64,000 bases of DNA from Phoebastria nigripes (Eukaryota > Chordata > Aves > Procellariiformes > Diomedeidae), in the NCBI GenBank assembly GCA_035582835.1, contig JAYKAV010000778.1:211532-275531 (forward strand), given 5' to 3'. The translations under genes and the position numbers were made by a program. Within the stretch, counting starts at the first letter, position 1. Every line of letters starts with the position of its first letter. The notes beneath the pieces are model-generated. The model saw nothing but the letters and a program-made list of their open reading frames with translations, ran no database searches and was not told where the DNA came from. Shown piece after piece: positions 21,958 through 33,842 of the stretch.

Positions 21958-24900
21958 GCAGAGGATAGAGAAGAGGTGTAGACTTCAGAGACCAAGAGAG
22001 AAGTGCAGGTCAATGGGGTCTACAAGTTCAGCAAGGCAGTGCTCTTGCCAGGCTGTTCCTGTATGGCACAAAAGAATCTCAGCACATGAATCTTTGATTA
22101 GCTTTTTAGCCCCTGGGGCTGTAATTGTGAGCCAGCCTTAAAACAGGGCTTGCACCTTTAGAGAAGCAGGGACTTCTCTTAGCTGAAGGGAGTGTTAACC
22201 TTGTAATGTAATGCAGACACCTTCGANATTAGCTGTAAGCCAACTACTTCACTGCTGATTAAAGAACATGATCTTCCTCCAACGGTCTGCACAAACTGCT
22301 GCAAGTTACACACTGATGAAAAATAATGTGTGAATTGTTAAGCGTGAGACTTTCACTTACATGTTCTTAATTCTTTATTTTTGTTACAAGCACACATCTA
22401 TGAGGTTGATCTTTCATATTTTTTTTTTCATTTGTTTCCTTACTAATAGATTTTTTAGAAGTTTCACATCACAAGTGTTTAAGAAAAGACAAGTCCCAAG
22501 CTCCATGAATAGCCTTGTTATAAGAATGGCATCATTTTACACAACATTAATAAGGAAATAATCAGTATTTGCAGTCATCATTGCTTTCAGACAGACCGAA
22601 GTCACACAAGCTGAGGAAGACAAAATGTTTCAGCAGGCTGCAATCAGCATGAGGTCTCTAGTAGGGCTTTCACATGAGCAGAGTCAGTGCTGTGCTCCTG
22701 GGCCCCAGCAGCGGTCACCCGCTCCTCTGTCTGAGTGTTGGATGATGTGGGCTGCTTCTCAGCACCTGGTGCATCTCGCCTCCCTTAGCCCCTTGTCCTA
22801 AACAACTGCCCTAGCTCTCTTCCCCAGAAACCTGTGTGATGTTAGAAACCCTCTTGATATATTTAGAGGTGACGGTTTTATTAGCTAGTGGTGGAACATT
22901 ATTAGTTCTGCCTACAAACGCTGCATTTTTTCATACCATTCTATGTACAGGTACAACAGCATTACTGTTACAAACCTGCTTAAACCACTTTAAGTTCAGA
23001 GCCTTTATTTTAAGTATGGCTTTTGCCATACTGCCTTTTAAATACCCTGTTGCTGGTAAAGCAACCACTATGACAGACTACTAAAGCTGTTACAATTTAG
23101 GCCATTTTATCCCAGAGATGCAGCAACAGACGTTTTCAAACAAGTTTTACAAAGCCTCAGTCTGCTGTTGTTGTTGCTGTTTTAAGGAAGTTANTTGAAC
23201 CAATAATTTTCATCCCTATAGTTTAAATTGTTTCACCCTCAGAAGCATGATGTCATCTGGCAACAGAGGTGCACAGAGGTGGGTTTGAAAGCAGACTTTA
23301 GGTGAATAATATTCACTTGTTTTTTTTCCAATCTGATCCCTGCAATACAGCCATGAGTCAGGTAAAAGAAAAGCTGTAGCTGGTTCAATTTCTTTGCCAG
23401 GCAAATAGCCCCAAATCATCTTTACTCTAATGACTCTTTATGCAGTCATTTCACAATGTTCTCCCTTGTGCATTAGACTGGAAATTAATGACCTGCCTGG
23501 CAGAGATAGGCCAATCTGTTAGGTCAAGAGGCTTTCTTAAAAAAGAGTTATTGGGGATTCTCAAATTATTACAATTCTGAGCCCAATGTGTCCTGACCTC
23601 GAAAAAGGGGATAGGTAAAAATGAAAACTATGGAGCCTGGCTGTGTTTCAAGGAGGAAAGGAAAAAAGGCTTTTCCTGCCAGGGCAGCTCTTGGTCACTT
23701 GGCACTCAACACCTTCAAAAACCACAGAAAGGTTCTCGACCCTGGCATTAACTGTTAGAGCTCTGTGTGTCCCTGATGTTCCAAGTGGGGAAATAACTAA
23801 CCANCTGCATAGACTCACCAGTGTCATCGCCTTTCCACTAAAACAGTGAAACTCGCCCTCTCCATGTGCAAGTCCCCTGGACTGGTGAAGTTCCTCCTCT
23901 GCTATGCTCATCTTCCTTCAGAGGAAACAGTGAGGGCCAGGACACAGCTGAAATGCCTGCAAGCCCTGCAAGCCTGTTCATTCTGCCCCAAACAAGGAGG
24001 GCTGGCAGGGCCGTGTGGATCCCTTTCCTAGAACAAAGGAAACAAACAAAATTACTTCCAGCTTCTCAAATTCTTCTCAAAATAATATGTCAGATTAATC
24101 TGTACTGCTATCCTGTAAAAAGAGTTTGGAGAAACAAAAGGAATGAGACAAATTCCCATGCTCGCACTGGGGCTGTTCACTTTACCGGCATGTACACGGG
24201 AAAGAGCTTGCGGTGCTGTTTTAAGCCCTAGGTGTATTTCAAGGGGATCTCAGCTGAAGAGGCCAGGGAAGAGTCCAGGCTGTGCTGAGTCAGAGGGGAA
24301 TCCCATGAACCAGCCTCATGACAAGGATATAAGACCCTTTTTCATCCTTCACATGAACTAAAATTAGAGTTGAAAGAAAGAATCTTGTGGCAGAAAAATC
24401 GCCCACAACAAAGGGACCTCAGGAACAGAAGCATGAGGTTAATTTGACACTGCACTGATATAACTAAAGCCAGAACTTTACCCCTAGCATTCCTGTGGCA
24501 ACTGCACAGTGATTAAGCTAGTCCCTGGTTTCATCAGAGAATGATTTCAGCTGGCAGTGGGGCTCAAGTGATGTGTTCACTGCAGGATGAACTTCTGAGG
24601 TTGTATACACAGCGCTGGCAGTCACTCCTTCTCTGATCATTTTGAGACTAACTTTATGGATAGTCATCCCGCAGCTCAAACAAAGTGTTATGAGGTACAG
24701 AAGAACATTTAAAACAGCATTGTTGTGATCGGCAAGGCTTTCATGTTCCAAAAAGATTACCGAAACATTCTGCCTGGTCAGTGAAGCTACTGGCCATGTG
24801 CCTTTTCATCATCAGCAGCTGGTCTTCAAAAGGAGACGTAAGGATCCCTGCTAAGAGTGAAGCCACACAAACAGCAGGCAGAGAGCCTAACCCTGCCCGG

Positions 24901-27869
24901 AGAGGGGTTCCCACAACCCCGGTCCGTTGAGCTATGGTAGCACCAGGTTTCGGTGACCTGGTGTCGGACTCAGATCTGTGAGGTCAAGACCAAACCCATT
25001 CTCCCTTCTCAGTCTTAAGGCCTGAAATAGTGTTTACTGCACACCCCCCCACTGGGCTTGGCTGGCTGCTGGTGCAGCTCATGCCAGTGTCTGCTCAGCT
25101 CTTTCCCACACTCAGAATCTCATTTCTGCTGTTCCACAGGCTACAGCATAACTAGCCTTTAGGGGAGACGTGTCAGTGCCTGCAAGCTCGGTCTCATCTG
25201 CTGCCATGAGCTCGGTACAGCCTCTCCTCCAAAGCCAGCGCTGGGAGGTCATCGCCTGCCTTAGGTTCGAATGCCAGAAATACCCAACTCAGCAGAGTTT
25301 TCTGGCTCAAAAGCTGCCACTTCCATAGGAGCCTCCGGGGATGGGAAGGGATAGGCTTTGCTTAATTGTTTTGTTTTTAAAGTAGCACTCTCTCATCCTA
25401 TTTTTGTCCCAGGGTTGTTTTAATTGGACAGCTCTAAAGCTCTTTGCAGCTCATTCAAAAGGAGGGAGAGAGAGCAGACCCTTCAGTTTTACCCCTTCCC
25501 CACAGAGGGATTGTTGGTGTCCCAAGTCTTCCCACCTAATGACTTACCAGACAAAAGGGAGAGCCCTTGATCTGTGCCAATGACTCCAAAGTGACGTGAG
25601 GCACAGCAGGGTTGGGAAGGAGACAGAATGAATCGGTTTTCTGTCTTCTCCCCTTGAGTTGCCTCCTGAAGTCATTGTGCCCTGTGAATACCGTTGAGGA
25701 AGGTGACTGGCATGGCAGGGAGGCAGTGGTGTAGGACGTGCACACAGCATGCTTGGCAAGAGGTGGCTGACTTGTAGCTGGAAGACAGAATAAAGCAGCT
25801 CAGGAAAAGGCACCTTAAAATAATCTTGTCACTCAAATCTCTCAGGTGAGGCCACGAAATGAGCTTGGGGAATGGCAATTCCCATCTTCTTTCAAGGTTT
25901 ATTGTTTTATTTGCTTNTGGTTGAGTTCTTTTCTGAGTGCAGGTGTTCCTGTTTGCACATTCAGCAACACCTCCCATCAATTCATGGCAGAGTGAAGCTA
26001 CGAGGGAACAACAGGTCTGTTCCCGATCTCTTCAGTGCCGCCGTCACTTCAGCCTCTGCAGTAGTCAAGTCTCTCCTACACACAAGATCAGAACTAGGTC
26101 CTTTCTATTTCCTGAGAGACACATCTGCACTGGGGCTCCTTCCATGTTCAGCTTTTAAAGACAGAAGCTCCTAATTCTGGAGTATCTGGGGTTGTTCTGC
26201 CCCAGGTGAGAGCTCAATGGGCAGTGTGAACCTCTGGATTTTGGAGGGCATCAGCAGAGTAGTAGCAGGAACAGTCAGCAATCATCAGTCCCCATGTTTC
26301 TTCTCTATCAGACTCTCTCCTCAGATGACAAGAGGGACCAGGTCCAAGGGAAGGTCTATTTTCATGTTGTAGATGCTGTAAAATTAAACTGGAGGGAGCA
26401 TGCTTGTGTCATGCAGGCTGATGAGCTCCTCTACAGTAACAGCTCTTCCCAGGTGTCATGTGCTTGCCCTTTTCTTAGGGAAAAAGGGTGTAGAAGGCAC
26501 TGAACAACCACAGACCTTGCACCACAGCAGTCTGCTTGGTGGCTGCTGGAAAACAAAGAGCATCTTCAGTGCTGGGGGCAGGAGCAGGTCCAGCTGCAAA
26601 TCTTATCCCTGCTTTGTGGATATACAGCATACCTGTCTCATAACACCTCCTAGGGCCAGCAGCTAGCACGGCTACAGCCCATGTTGGCTCTGGTGAGCCA
26701 GGCTTTAGTGGGGAAGCTGATATTCTCCTAGCAGGATTTGGGCTTTCCCCAGGGCTTGGGAGGGAGGGCAAAAGCATTTCTCCTGTCCTTTCCTTTCCTA
26801 TGCAGAATGGAGAAGTAGCCAGGATCTGACCCTGGTATTCCAGTCCCAGATAAGTGAAATAGTCATAAAAGTGTATGTATGAGATATGAGCGAATGTGAG
26901 GGAGGGTAGGGGCTCTACAGCGGTTGTATTATCCTTCCACATCCTTTACAGGAAGATATTCACTCCATAAATATCATGGGTTATGGCTGGGCCTGGAGTT
27001 CATGCTGAGTTTAATGGACTGTGCTAAGCAAGCAACGTGCGTGTGAATGTGTATGTGTATTTCTTCTCTCTTGCTGGAGGGCAGCTATTCTGGGTTCTCC
27101 CTCTCTGACTGACAGCTCCTGAGTCAGGGACCTCTGCCGCTCTCCTTAGGCTAAGTTGGCATTTCAAAATAGTGCTGGTGTATTTAAGGAGGGGAAAGAA
27201 GGCAAAACCATCCATTATCAGTGAATACAGAGCTTTTTCATGAGAGCTATGGGAACCTGAGATATGGAAAGAGCTAGAAAACATTGATTAGAGGTAGGGC
27301 CTGGGAGGACCCACACCAGTTTACACCAGTTGAGCATCTGACCTCAATTCCCTTTGGGCTTTTGGCACTCAAGACNGCTAGGGTGCTTTTGGAAATAATT
27401 CTAAGTGTATGTCTGCATCTGTAGACCCCTAACTACCTTCAGTTCAGCACTGGAACTCAATTTCTTCTGGCAGTTGGGGTTGTTTTGATCAAGGTTTTGG
27501 CCTGCCTGACAGCTCAGAGCCAGTAGAGAAGCTGCTGTCAGCATCCCCAAAGCTCAACCCCCTCCTCTGTTAGACCATCCTGCTCGCCCACGATCCTGTT
27601 GCATATCCCTGGAACTGCTGTGACCGTGGCAGGATGACTCCCCAGTTACATGGCCACAGGAACTGTCCCTCTGCAGTCCCCCATGGCATTAATCAACACG
27701 CTCCCTCCAAGGGTTCCTTCTTTGTTTACAAACTAAAGAAACCCAAATTCTTGTGTTACTGAGAATTTCCGCTCAGCTGTGGGTCACATTTTAAGATTCC
27801 TCTGTTTTTCTTTCCAAGTAACAAATGTTTGTTTTGCTGAAGAAAAAGGGAGTGATCCTGTTCCACTCG

Positions 27870-28765
27870 AATGGGTGTAAATCAGGAGTAATTCCAATGA
27901 ATCCAAGGGGCCAGGAGCAGGGAAAACCCAGCATGAGAAGTGTATCCTGCCCATTTCTATGAGCATATGAAGGCCAGATTTCTTAATTCCTTTACCCCCC
28001 ACTGCTTTTGTTCTCTTCCCATCCTTGCCCTGTCTCCCTGTTAGAAAGAATGTCATGACTGAGATGTCAAAGAGCAGTTATCACTAGATGTTTGGTTGGG
28101 GGGTTTTAATAAATAGATGATGTTCTCCAGATGCTAAAGAACCGAGTAGGCTTCAGATGATCGCCTCTGCTCTCATTTACACAGCTATAAATCCTGAGTC
28201 ACTCCACTTACTTCAGCAGACTAATGCCAGATACAAGCAGAGCAACTAAGATCAGCATCCAGCCCTGAGCTACTAAAAGCAAAATGACCAATTGCATTTC
28301 TTAGAGAAAGACTTTTACAATGATTAATGACAGACAGACAAACAAAAGAGGGGCCTTGGGACACATTTCTCTGTCACAGCAATTTTCACTTAAGCAACTA
28401 GGACATTTTTTTAAAGCCCAAAACAAGAAAGACAAAACTATTTACTGTGCTCAACTGACCTACTTTATTTTTTTTTTCTTTTTAAGAAGATACATGCTTA
28501 CTGGGAACATGAATGAAAAGGTCCTGTTCACAACTTTGCCTTGACATTGCCTGAACTAAAAGTCATTTGGGTTTAAGTCAACATGAGTCAGGTATCAGGC
28601 AAAAAGAATGGTTCCCACAGCCCCAGATCAGGAATTAGTGCCCTTTAATACAACTGCTTCTGCTCTCAGTTATACTAGGAGTCCAGGCAGAGTCAAAGGA
28701 GCTTTTCTAGATTTATGCAGCTTCTGCAGAAACCAGAATCAGGTGTAGTTTTGAGATCCACCCGA
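27870..28765. repeat. Three diverged copies of one ancient repeat (27870-27925, 28155-28270, 28640-28765)
   Basis: The segments share a theme of CTCTCA/GTTTACAC, TAAATCCTGAGTCACTCC or TAAATCAGGAGTAATTCC, and a short AATGAATCCAAGG-type phrase. This is an old amniote interspersed repeat pattern I have seen but cannot name with certainty. Copies are short and diverged, and orientation differs or is unclear. Confidence 0.35.
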
Positions 28766-31700
28766 TAACACAGCTTTTGCTCTCATGGTTGTGTACAATT
28801 AGTTGCAACTGCATTTCAGTTTGGTTTCAGTGGGCCAGTTGTAACCCCGGTTAGAGTTTGGGGTCTGAGGAGCACTGGATGGGAAAAAGTCTTGCAAGAA
28901 AGGCCTTGTGATCCTCCCAAAGGATGGCTGAGAAGCAGAGAATTCCATGCAAAATGTTCATCTTTGCACACTCATCCAGCTTCTCACAACTGCAAGATAC
29001 ACTGGAAGATCATTTTTTCTGACTAATTTAGGTTTGACATACAGTAAAGTCTCCTGTTTATGTCACTTCTGAAGTGAACCGTGGACATTTGTGTTGTGTT
29101 GATACAAATTTACGGACAAAGTTATTTGATTCTTCAGATGGTTCCCAGATCCTGTTTACAAATTCTTTTATACTTTAGATCAGATGCGTCAGCATAAGCC
29201 AGGACACCTTTCATTGTTCTGGTAGCGCAAAGCAGCCATAAGCCCAGTTTAGTCAGCCAGTTAAAGTGGATTTACTGGTGCTTTGGACTTGAAGCTGATC
29301 AGACAGCCAGAGGATATCAGTGAATACTGTCTGCATGTGGCACATTTCAGATGGATCCTTACAAAAAATGCATACTTTCCTAAGAGAGATGTTTGTGACA
29401 CTTTATGCTCTCTTCCTTCCGTGAACATAGTGCATTTTATTGAAAACAGCTGGATTTGCACCAGTGTCAAAGAGATTATGGTCTGTGCTGGTCTTGTTCT
29501 GACAGTTACAGGTGTCAAAGATGGCCAGTAAAGGACTTTTTCCATTGAAGGTACAAAATGGATGTGGCAAGAAAACTGCATTTTAGACACACGTACAACC
29601 TCTTATATCAGAGTGTCTGGGCATGTTAAAATCTTTTTCACATGGCTTAGTGTTTACTGGTGTCAGAGGTGGATAGCCTCAGAGCAGCTGTTTGGCTCAT
29701 TAGCTCTCAGACATGGAGAATGTTTGTCCTGGGAACAGTATTTATAACCTTCCTAGGCAAACGAGAGCCAAGATATTTCAAAACGCGGTTTGTACTGGAG
29801 TGATATCTCTCCTCCCAAATACCCCACCGCAAAAGTTTCTAACTAGTCACTGGGATTACCAAGACAGCAGGGAATCTAGCAGAAAAAGTGTATTCTAGAT
29901 TTTGTAGGCCAATCCTGCTTTTGGTTAGGGTAAAGAAAGAATAACTTTCTTGAATTGACAGATCTGCGGTGTTACCTGGCCAAAGCAAGCTAAGAAAGAA
30001 TCAGNTCCCATTCCTCTTTTATGAGAAGAAAGTTTGTGCAGTGGGAGAGTTAGAACAGACTGTTTGCTAATGCACTCTTTTATGAAAAGAGTTTACAAGA
30101 AGGCACAGGTGAGGCTTTCTAAAGCGTTCAAGTGCTGCAGGAGCCTATTTGCACCACTGAAGTCATTCACATCTCATCAATAAAACCTTATGTGACAAGA
30201 CAGAGAAGAAAAGGATTTTCTGCAGAATCAGTCACTTTCCTATATTTCCCATGCCTTCTTTAAGATTCAGGTATTTAAAACCTTATGGCCCAAAGGAGAA
30301 CTAATTTCAAATAAACTGATAAGTATCTATTTGGAGATCTTCTGGCAAGTTTTACAGTATCACAGGGTTTCTTAAGAAGCTTTTCCAGTGCCTGAGAGCA
30401 CATATTTTCTTCCCCGCAGAAAAGCAGCAGCTATTTGACATTCCACTCCTCAAGGTGCCTAGTTCCCGCTGCACTAACACCACGTCTCTGAATGATGGAT
30501 TTCTGTGACCAGCAGTATCCAAATAAAGGGAGCCACCAGGCTTCCCCAGAAACATGAAATGGCCACATCCAAGAATCTCAAAGGCAAGTAAATATCCTCT
30601 TTTTTAGAGATGAGAGATAAACAACTATTCAGCAGAAGCTGTGAAGACAAGATTTGACCCACATCCCTACATTTTCACTAGCAGCTGGTGATCTAGGGTA
30701 TTTTCCAATCTTGTGATATAAGATTTTTTAAATGCTAGATAGCTATCCTGTGAAGAATCACCCTCAATTTAAAACCACTCTGTTAAAAACTGAATCTCAA
30801 GTCTTTTATATCCTACTCCTTTCTTTATTCTAGACCATTAGGGACACACTGCCACTCTGAGCAGATAGAGACTCCAAATGTCCTTTCACATATGCTGATA
30901 CAAATGAGAAGACTCAGAAGACGACATAGCTATGCTGCAGTGAAACGGGTACCGTCATTTTCAGGAGATAATTCCCACTGAATATTCCTAGCTTGATTTC
31001 CAATCACACAAAACGGCCTGGTGTCTTCACCTTGGCCTCACACACTCTCCTTTCAGTGCTTCTTGACATGTTAACTACATATGTGACTTTTTAACTCAAT
31101 TGTAACTTCTCAGGATTAGCAGGAACGGGATCAGAAGGGAACAACCTGCTACTACTTCATTAGGAGGGCTATAAGTTGCAGTGAGTCTGAGACTAGAAGG
31201 CATGATAAATGGTAAGGTAGACGGATTATAAGTTCCAATGAGGGATGCTGGAAAAGCCTCAAGAAGGAATAAAAAATGAAGCAGAAGAGAAATGTCTGTT
31301 TTGAGAAAGTGCTGATGCCAGCTTGTTGTGTTTCTGGAGCCCATATGTGGATCTGTATATTTTTACATCAGCACCTATCCAAGATGCATCCCTCCTTTTA
31401 GATGCCCCCTCCGTAGGAAATTTCCACAGACACGCTAATTCACAGCTGCATGCAAAATGCTTTGCTGTGTCCCTGGGATGCCCCTAACCCATAAAACACA
31501 GTTTCAGAGCATGGATAGAAAATCTTGTCACTTCCCAGGCTGGTATGTAGTGTTCAGGTGTAACAGGAATGATATGGTTACATTGCATAATCCCGCTGAG
31601 AACTACATCCCAGGTTTTTATAGATTTAGGCTTTGCTTAGCATTTTCATTTTTACCATAGGACAATCAATTGGCTGCTTCAGAGATGGAGAAACCTGAAA

Positions 31701-32364
31701 GTGTTTTCCATATTTACAGTGGGAGAAAACAACAGCATGCCCTTCGGTCCAAGTCTCTCTCAGTTATTCCCACCTCCTGTCTCAATTTAACTTCTGCAAA
31801 AGGAAGGAAGTCCATCAATCCAAGGGAGCGTGTATTTCTTTCCTATCTGCATGCCATGAGACCCGACAGCAGTATGCAGAATGGAGCACGAAGGGGGCAC
31901 CTTACACAGCACAGCCAAAGCACGGTGGCCTGACCTGACTCCTCCTTTTACTACTTTAATCCCGAGTCCCCTGCCTCCTGTCACACTCACACTGGAACTG
32001 CACTCAGTTCTTCAGTCCTCCACTCCTCTAGCCCAAGCCACCTCACGCAGCCATCACTGTGCCTGAAATATGAATCACTGAGTAACAGAGCCAAGAAGTT
32101 GAACTCACAATGCAGCAAAAAGAGAGAAAAGCATTTCATGTGAGAGAGGCCAAGCCTGCTCCAGTGTCATCTCTGATCATACCCAGCCAGCCTCTTTCTC
32201 TATTTGCTTCACTTCTCATTTTCACTGGTGGCAAAAAAAATTCTGTCTTCTAACAAGCTGACCTTTCAGCTGAACTTCTCAGCCCCTCCTCATGTTTTGA
32301 ATCATATGTAAATAATTATACTAATATAATTAGTATACCTATTCTATCATTTACCTGTTCTGAA

Positions 32365-32600
32365 CATAGTGCCTTCCAGCCACAAAGCACCTTGCAAAGT
32401 TTAAAAGCTTGGCCACAAATCCGCAAGGAAGCAGCTTTCTATCCCTGACCTCAACNTGCAACAGGAGGAACTATAGCACAGAGGAGAAAGGCAACTTGCT
32501 TGAGGCCACACAGCAAGCTTACAGCCGAGCCAAGAGCAAAAGGCAGCTCTGCTCACTCCCCGCTCTGAGCTTGAACCAGCCGGTGCTTTTTCATCAGCAC
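32365..32600 (-). repeat. MIR-like SINE remnant in the intergenic desert
   Basis: The run CACAAAGCACCTTGCAAAG, then CTTGCTTGAGGCCACACAGC and CTCTGAGCTTGAACC fits an inverted MIR, including its tRNA-related end. Diverged; boundaries approximate. Confidence 0.5.
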
Positions 32601-33280
32601 TGACAAGACAGATATTCTAGNGATTTCAGTGAACAAAGAGGGCCCTCTCTGAGCTGCCGTATGCTGCCATGTGTTTCCCTGCTGTCAATGGTTATCCATG
32701 GGATTCCCAACAAGGACCTACAGTCACTGGCAACATCTGCTGCAGGGTTACTCAAGGGGCTGAGGATGGGCTGGTTTTAGCCTTTTGTTTATTTGGACAA
32801 GTTCATTGCTTGCCAGAAGTGCTCCCCCCACTGCACACACATACACACCCCCACATGCTCTTTCGAGCCAGAGAGCAGGGGACCTTCCATCCCACACAGG
32901 CTGCTTTGTAAGGCCCAGCTCTGCAGGAGGCCGTTCCTCCCTTCTCCCTGGAGCCAGCTGCTAAAAGCAATGCTGAGATCAGACAAAAGATTTCACCCAT
33001 CAGTCGGGCTGGGGAACACAGGGATTGCTGTCCCGAGTCAGACCGTTGGCCTGATAAACCCAGCATCCTGCTCCTGGCAGTAAGCACCCGCCCTCGATGC
33101 GTTAGAGGAATGCGATTTCCCCTTCCACAGATGCATCTAGCCAGCCATGCAAGGCCTGCTGCGGTGCACGGATAAAGGTTTCCTTTCCATACAGCCAACA
33201 AAACAAGGAAGACTGAGCTCCTGCTGTCCAGTTGTGTCCCAAAAGTCCCAAATACTGGTTTCAGATAGAGCCAAGGTGAT

Positions 33281-33837
33281 TGTCCTGGTTCCAGCTGGGA
33301 CAGAGTTAACTTTCTTCCCAGTAGCTGGGGGGGNGTGCTGTGTTTTGGGTTTGGTATAATAGGAGCGTTGATGGCCCACTGATGTTTTGTGTGTTGCTGG
33401 GTGGTGCTTGCACCGGGCACTTTTTGGCCTCCCATGCCCTGCCAGGTGCAGGGGAAGCTGGCGGGGGGAGCATAGCCGGGGTGGTTGACCCAGCTGGCCN
33501 NTGGGGTATTCCATACCATGNAACGTCATGCTCAGNATAAAAACTAAGTGTGTGGGGGGGCTCTGGGTGCTGGGACGGGCTCTCGTATCGGGCGCGTCGA
33601 TTCGGCAGGTGGTGAGCAATTGCATTGTGCATCGCCTGCTTTGTATATTGTTGTTGTTGTTATCACTGTTATTATTACTGTTATATTTTGTTTTATTTCA
33701 ATTATTAAACTGTTTTTATCTCAACCTGCGAGTTTTCCTACTCGTGCCCTCCCGATTCTCTCCCCCATCCCACCGGAGCGGGGGGGTGAGCGAGCAGCTG
33801 CCTGGTGTTTAGGTGCTGCCAGGGTTAAACCACGACA
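33281..33837 (+). mobile_element. Second solo LTR (different avian ERV family), with GTGAT target duplication
   Basis: A 557-bp element from TGTCCTGG to CACGACA, flanked by GTGAT at 33276-33280 and 33838-33842. It has a TATA-like sequence with an ambiguous base (33536-33543), a TTG run (about 33649-33663), ATTAAA at 33704-33709 and the inverted ends TGTC...GACA. No internal retroviral genes are present. The ends and the 5-bp duplication fit an ERVL or ERVK-type LTR; I recognise it as a frequent bird LTR but cannot name the subfamily. Five ambiguous bases fall inside. Confidence 0.9.
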
Positions 33838-33842
33838 GTGAT

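Larger units (their letters stand above)
15641..33275. other. Gene desert, left part
   Basis: No exon with domain homology or matching splice sites was found on either strand. Open frames are short or shadowed by repeats. An E-box CACGTG at 15774-15779 lies about 270 nt upstream of the CCN start. Old repeats occupy small parts; the rest is unassigned. Confidence 0.6.

Noticed and set aside
26475..26942. Minus-strand open frame of 155 codons
   Set aside because: No family resemblance, no exon signals and no neighbouring frame to join.
32803..33519. Minus-strand open frame of 238 codons
   Set aside because: About a third lies antisense inside the second LTR and it contains ambiguous bases; the rest has no homology.
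2950..33837. A full-length provirus with the two LTRs as its ends
   Set aside because: The two LTRs differ in length and sequence, and each has its own target duplication. They are separate solo LTRs, and no retroviral genes lie between them.
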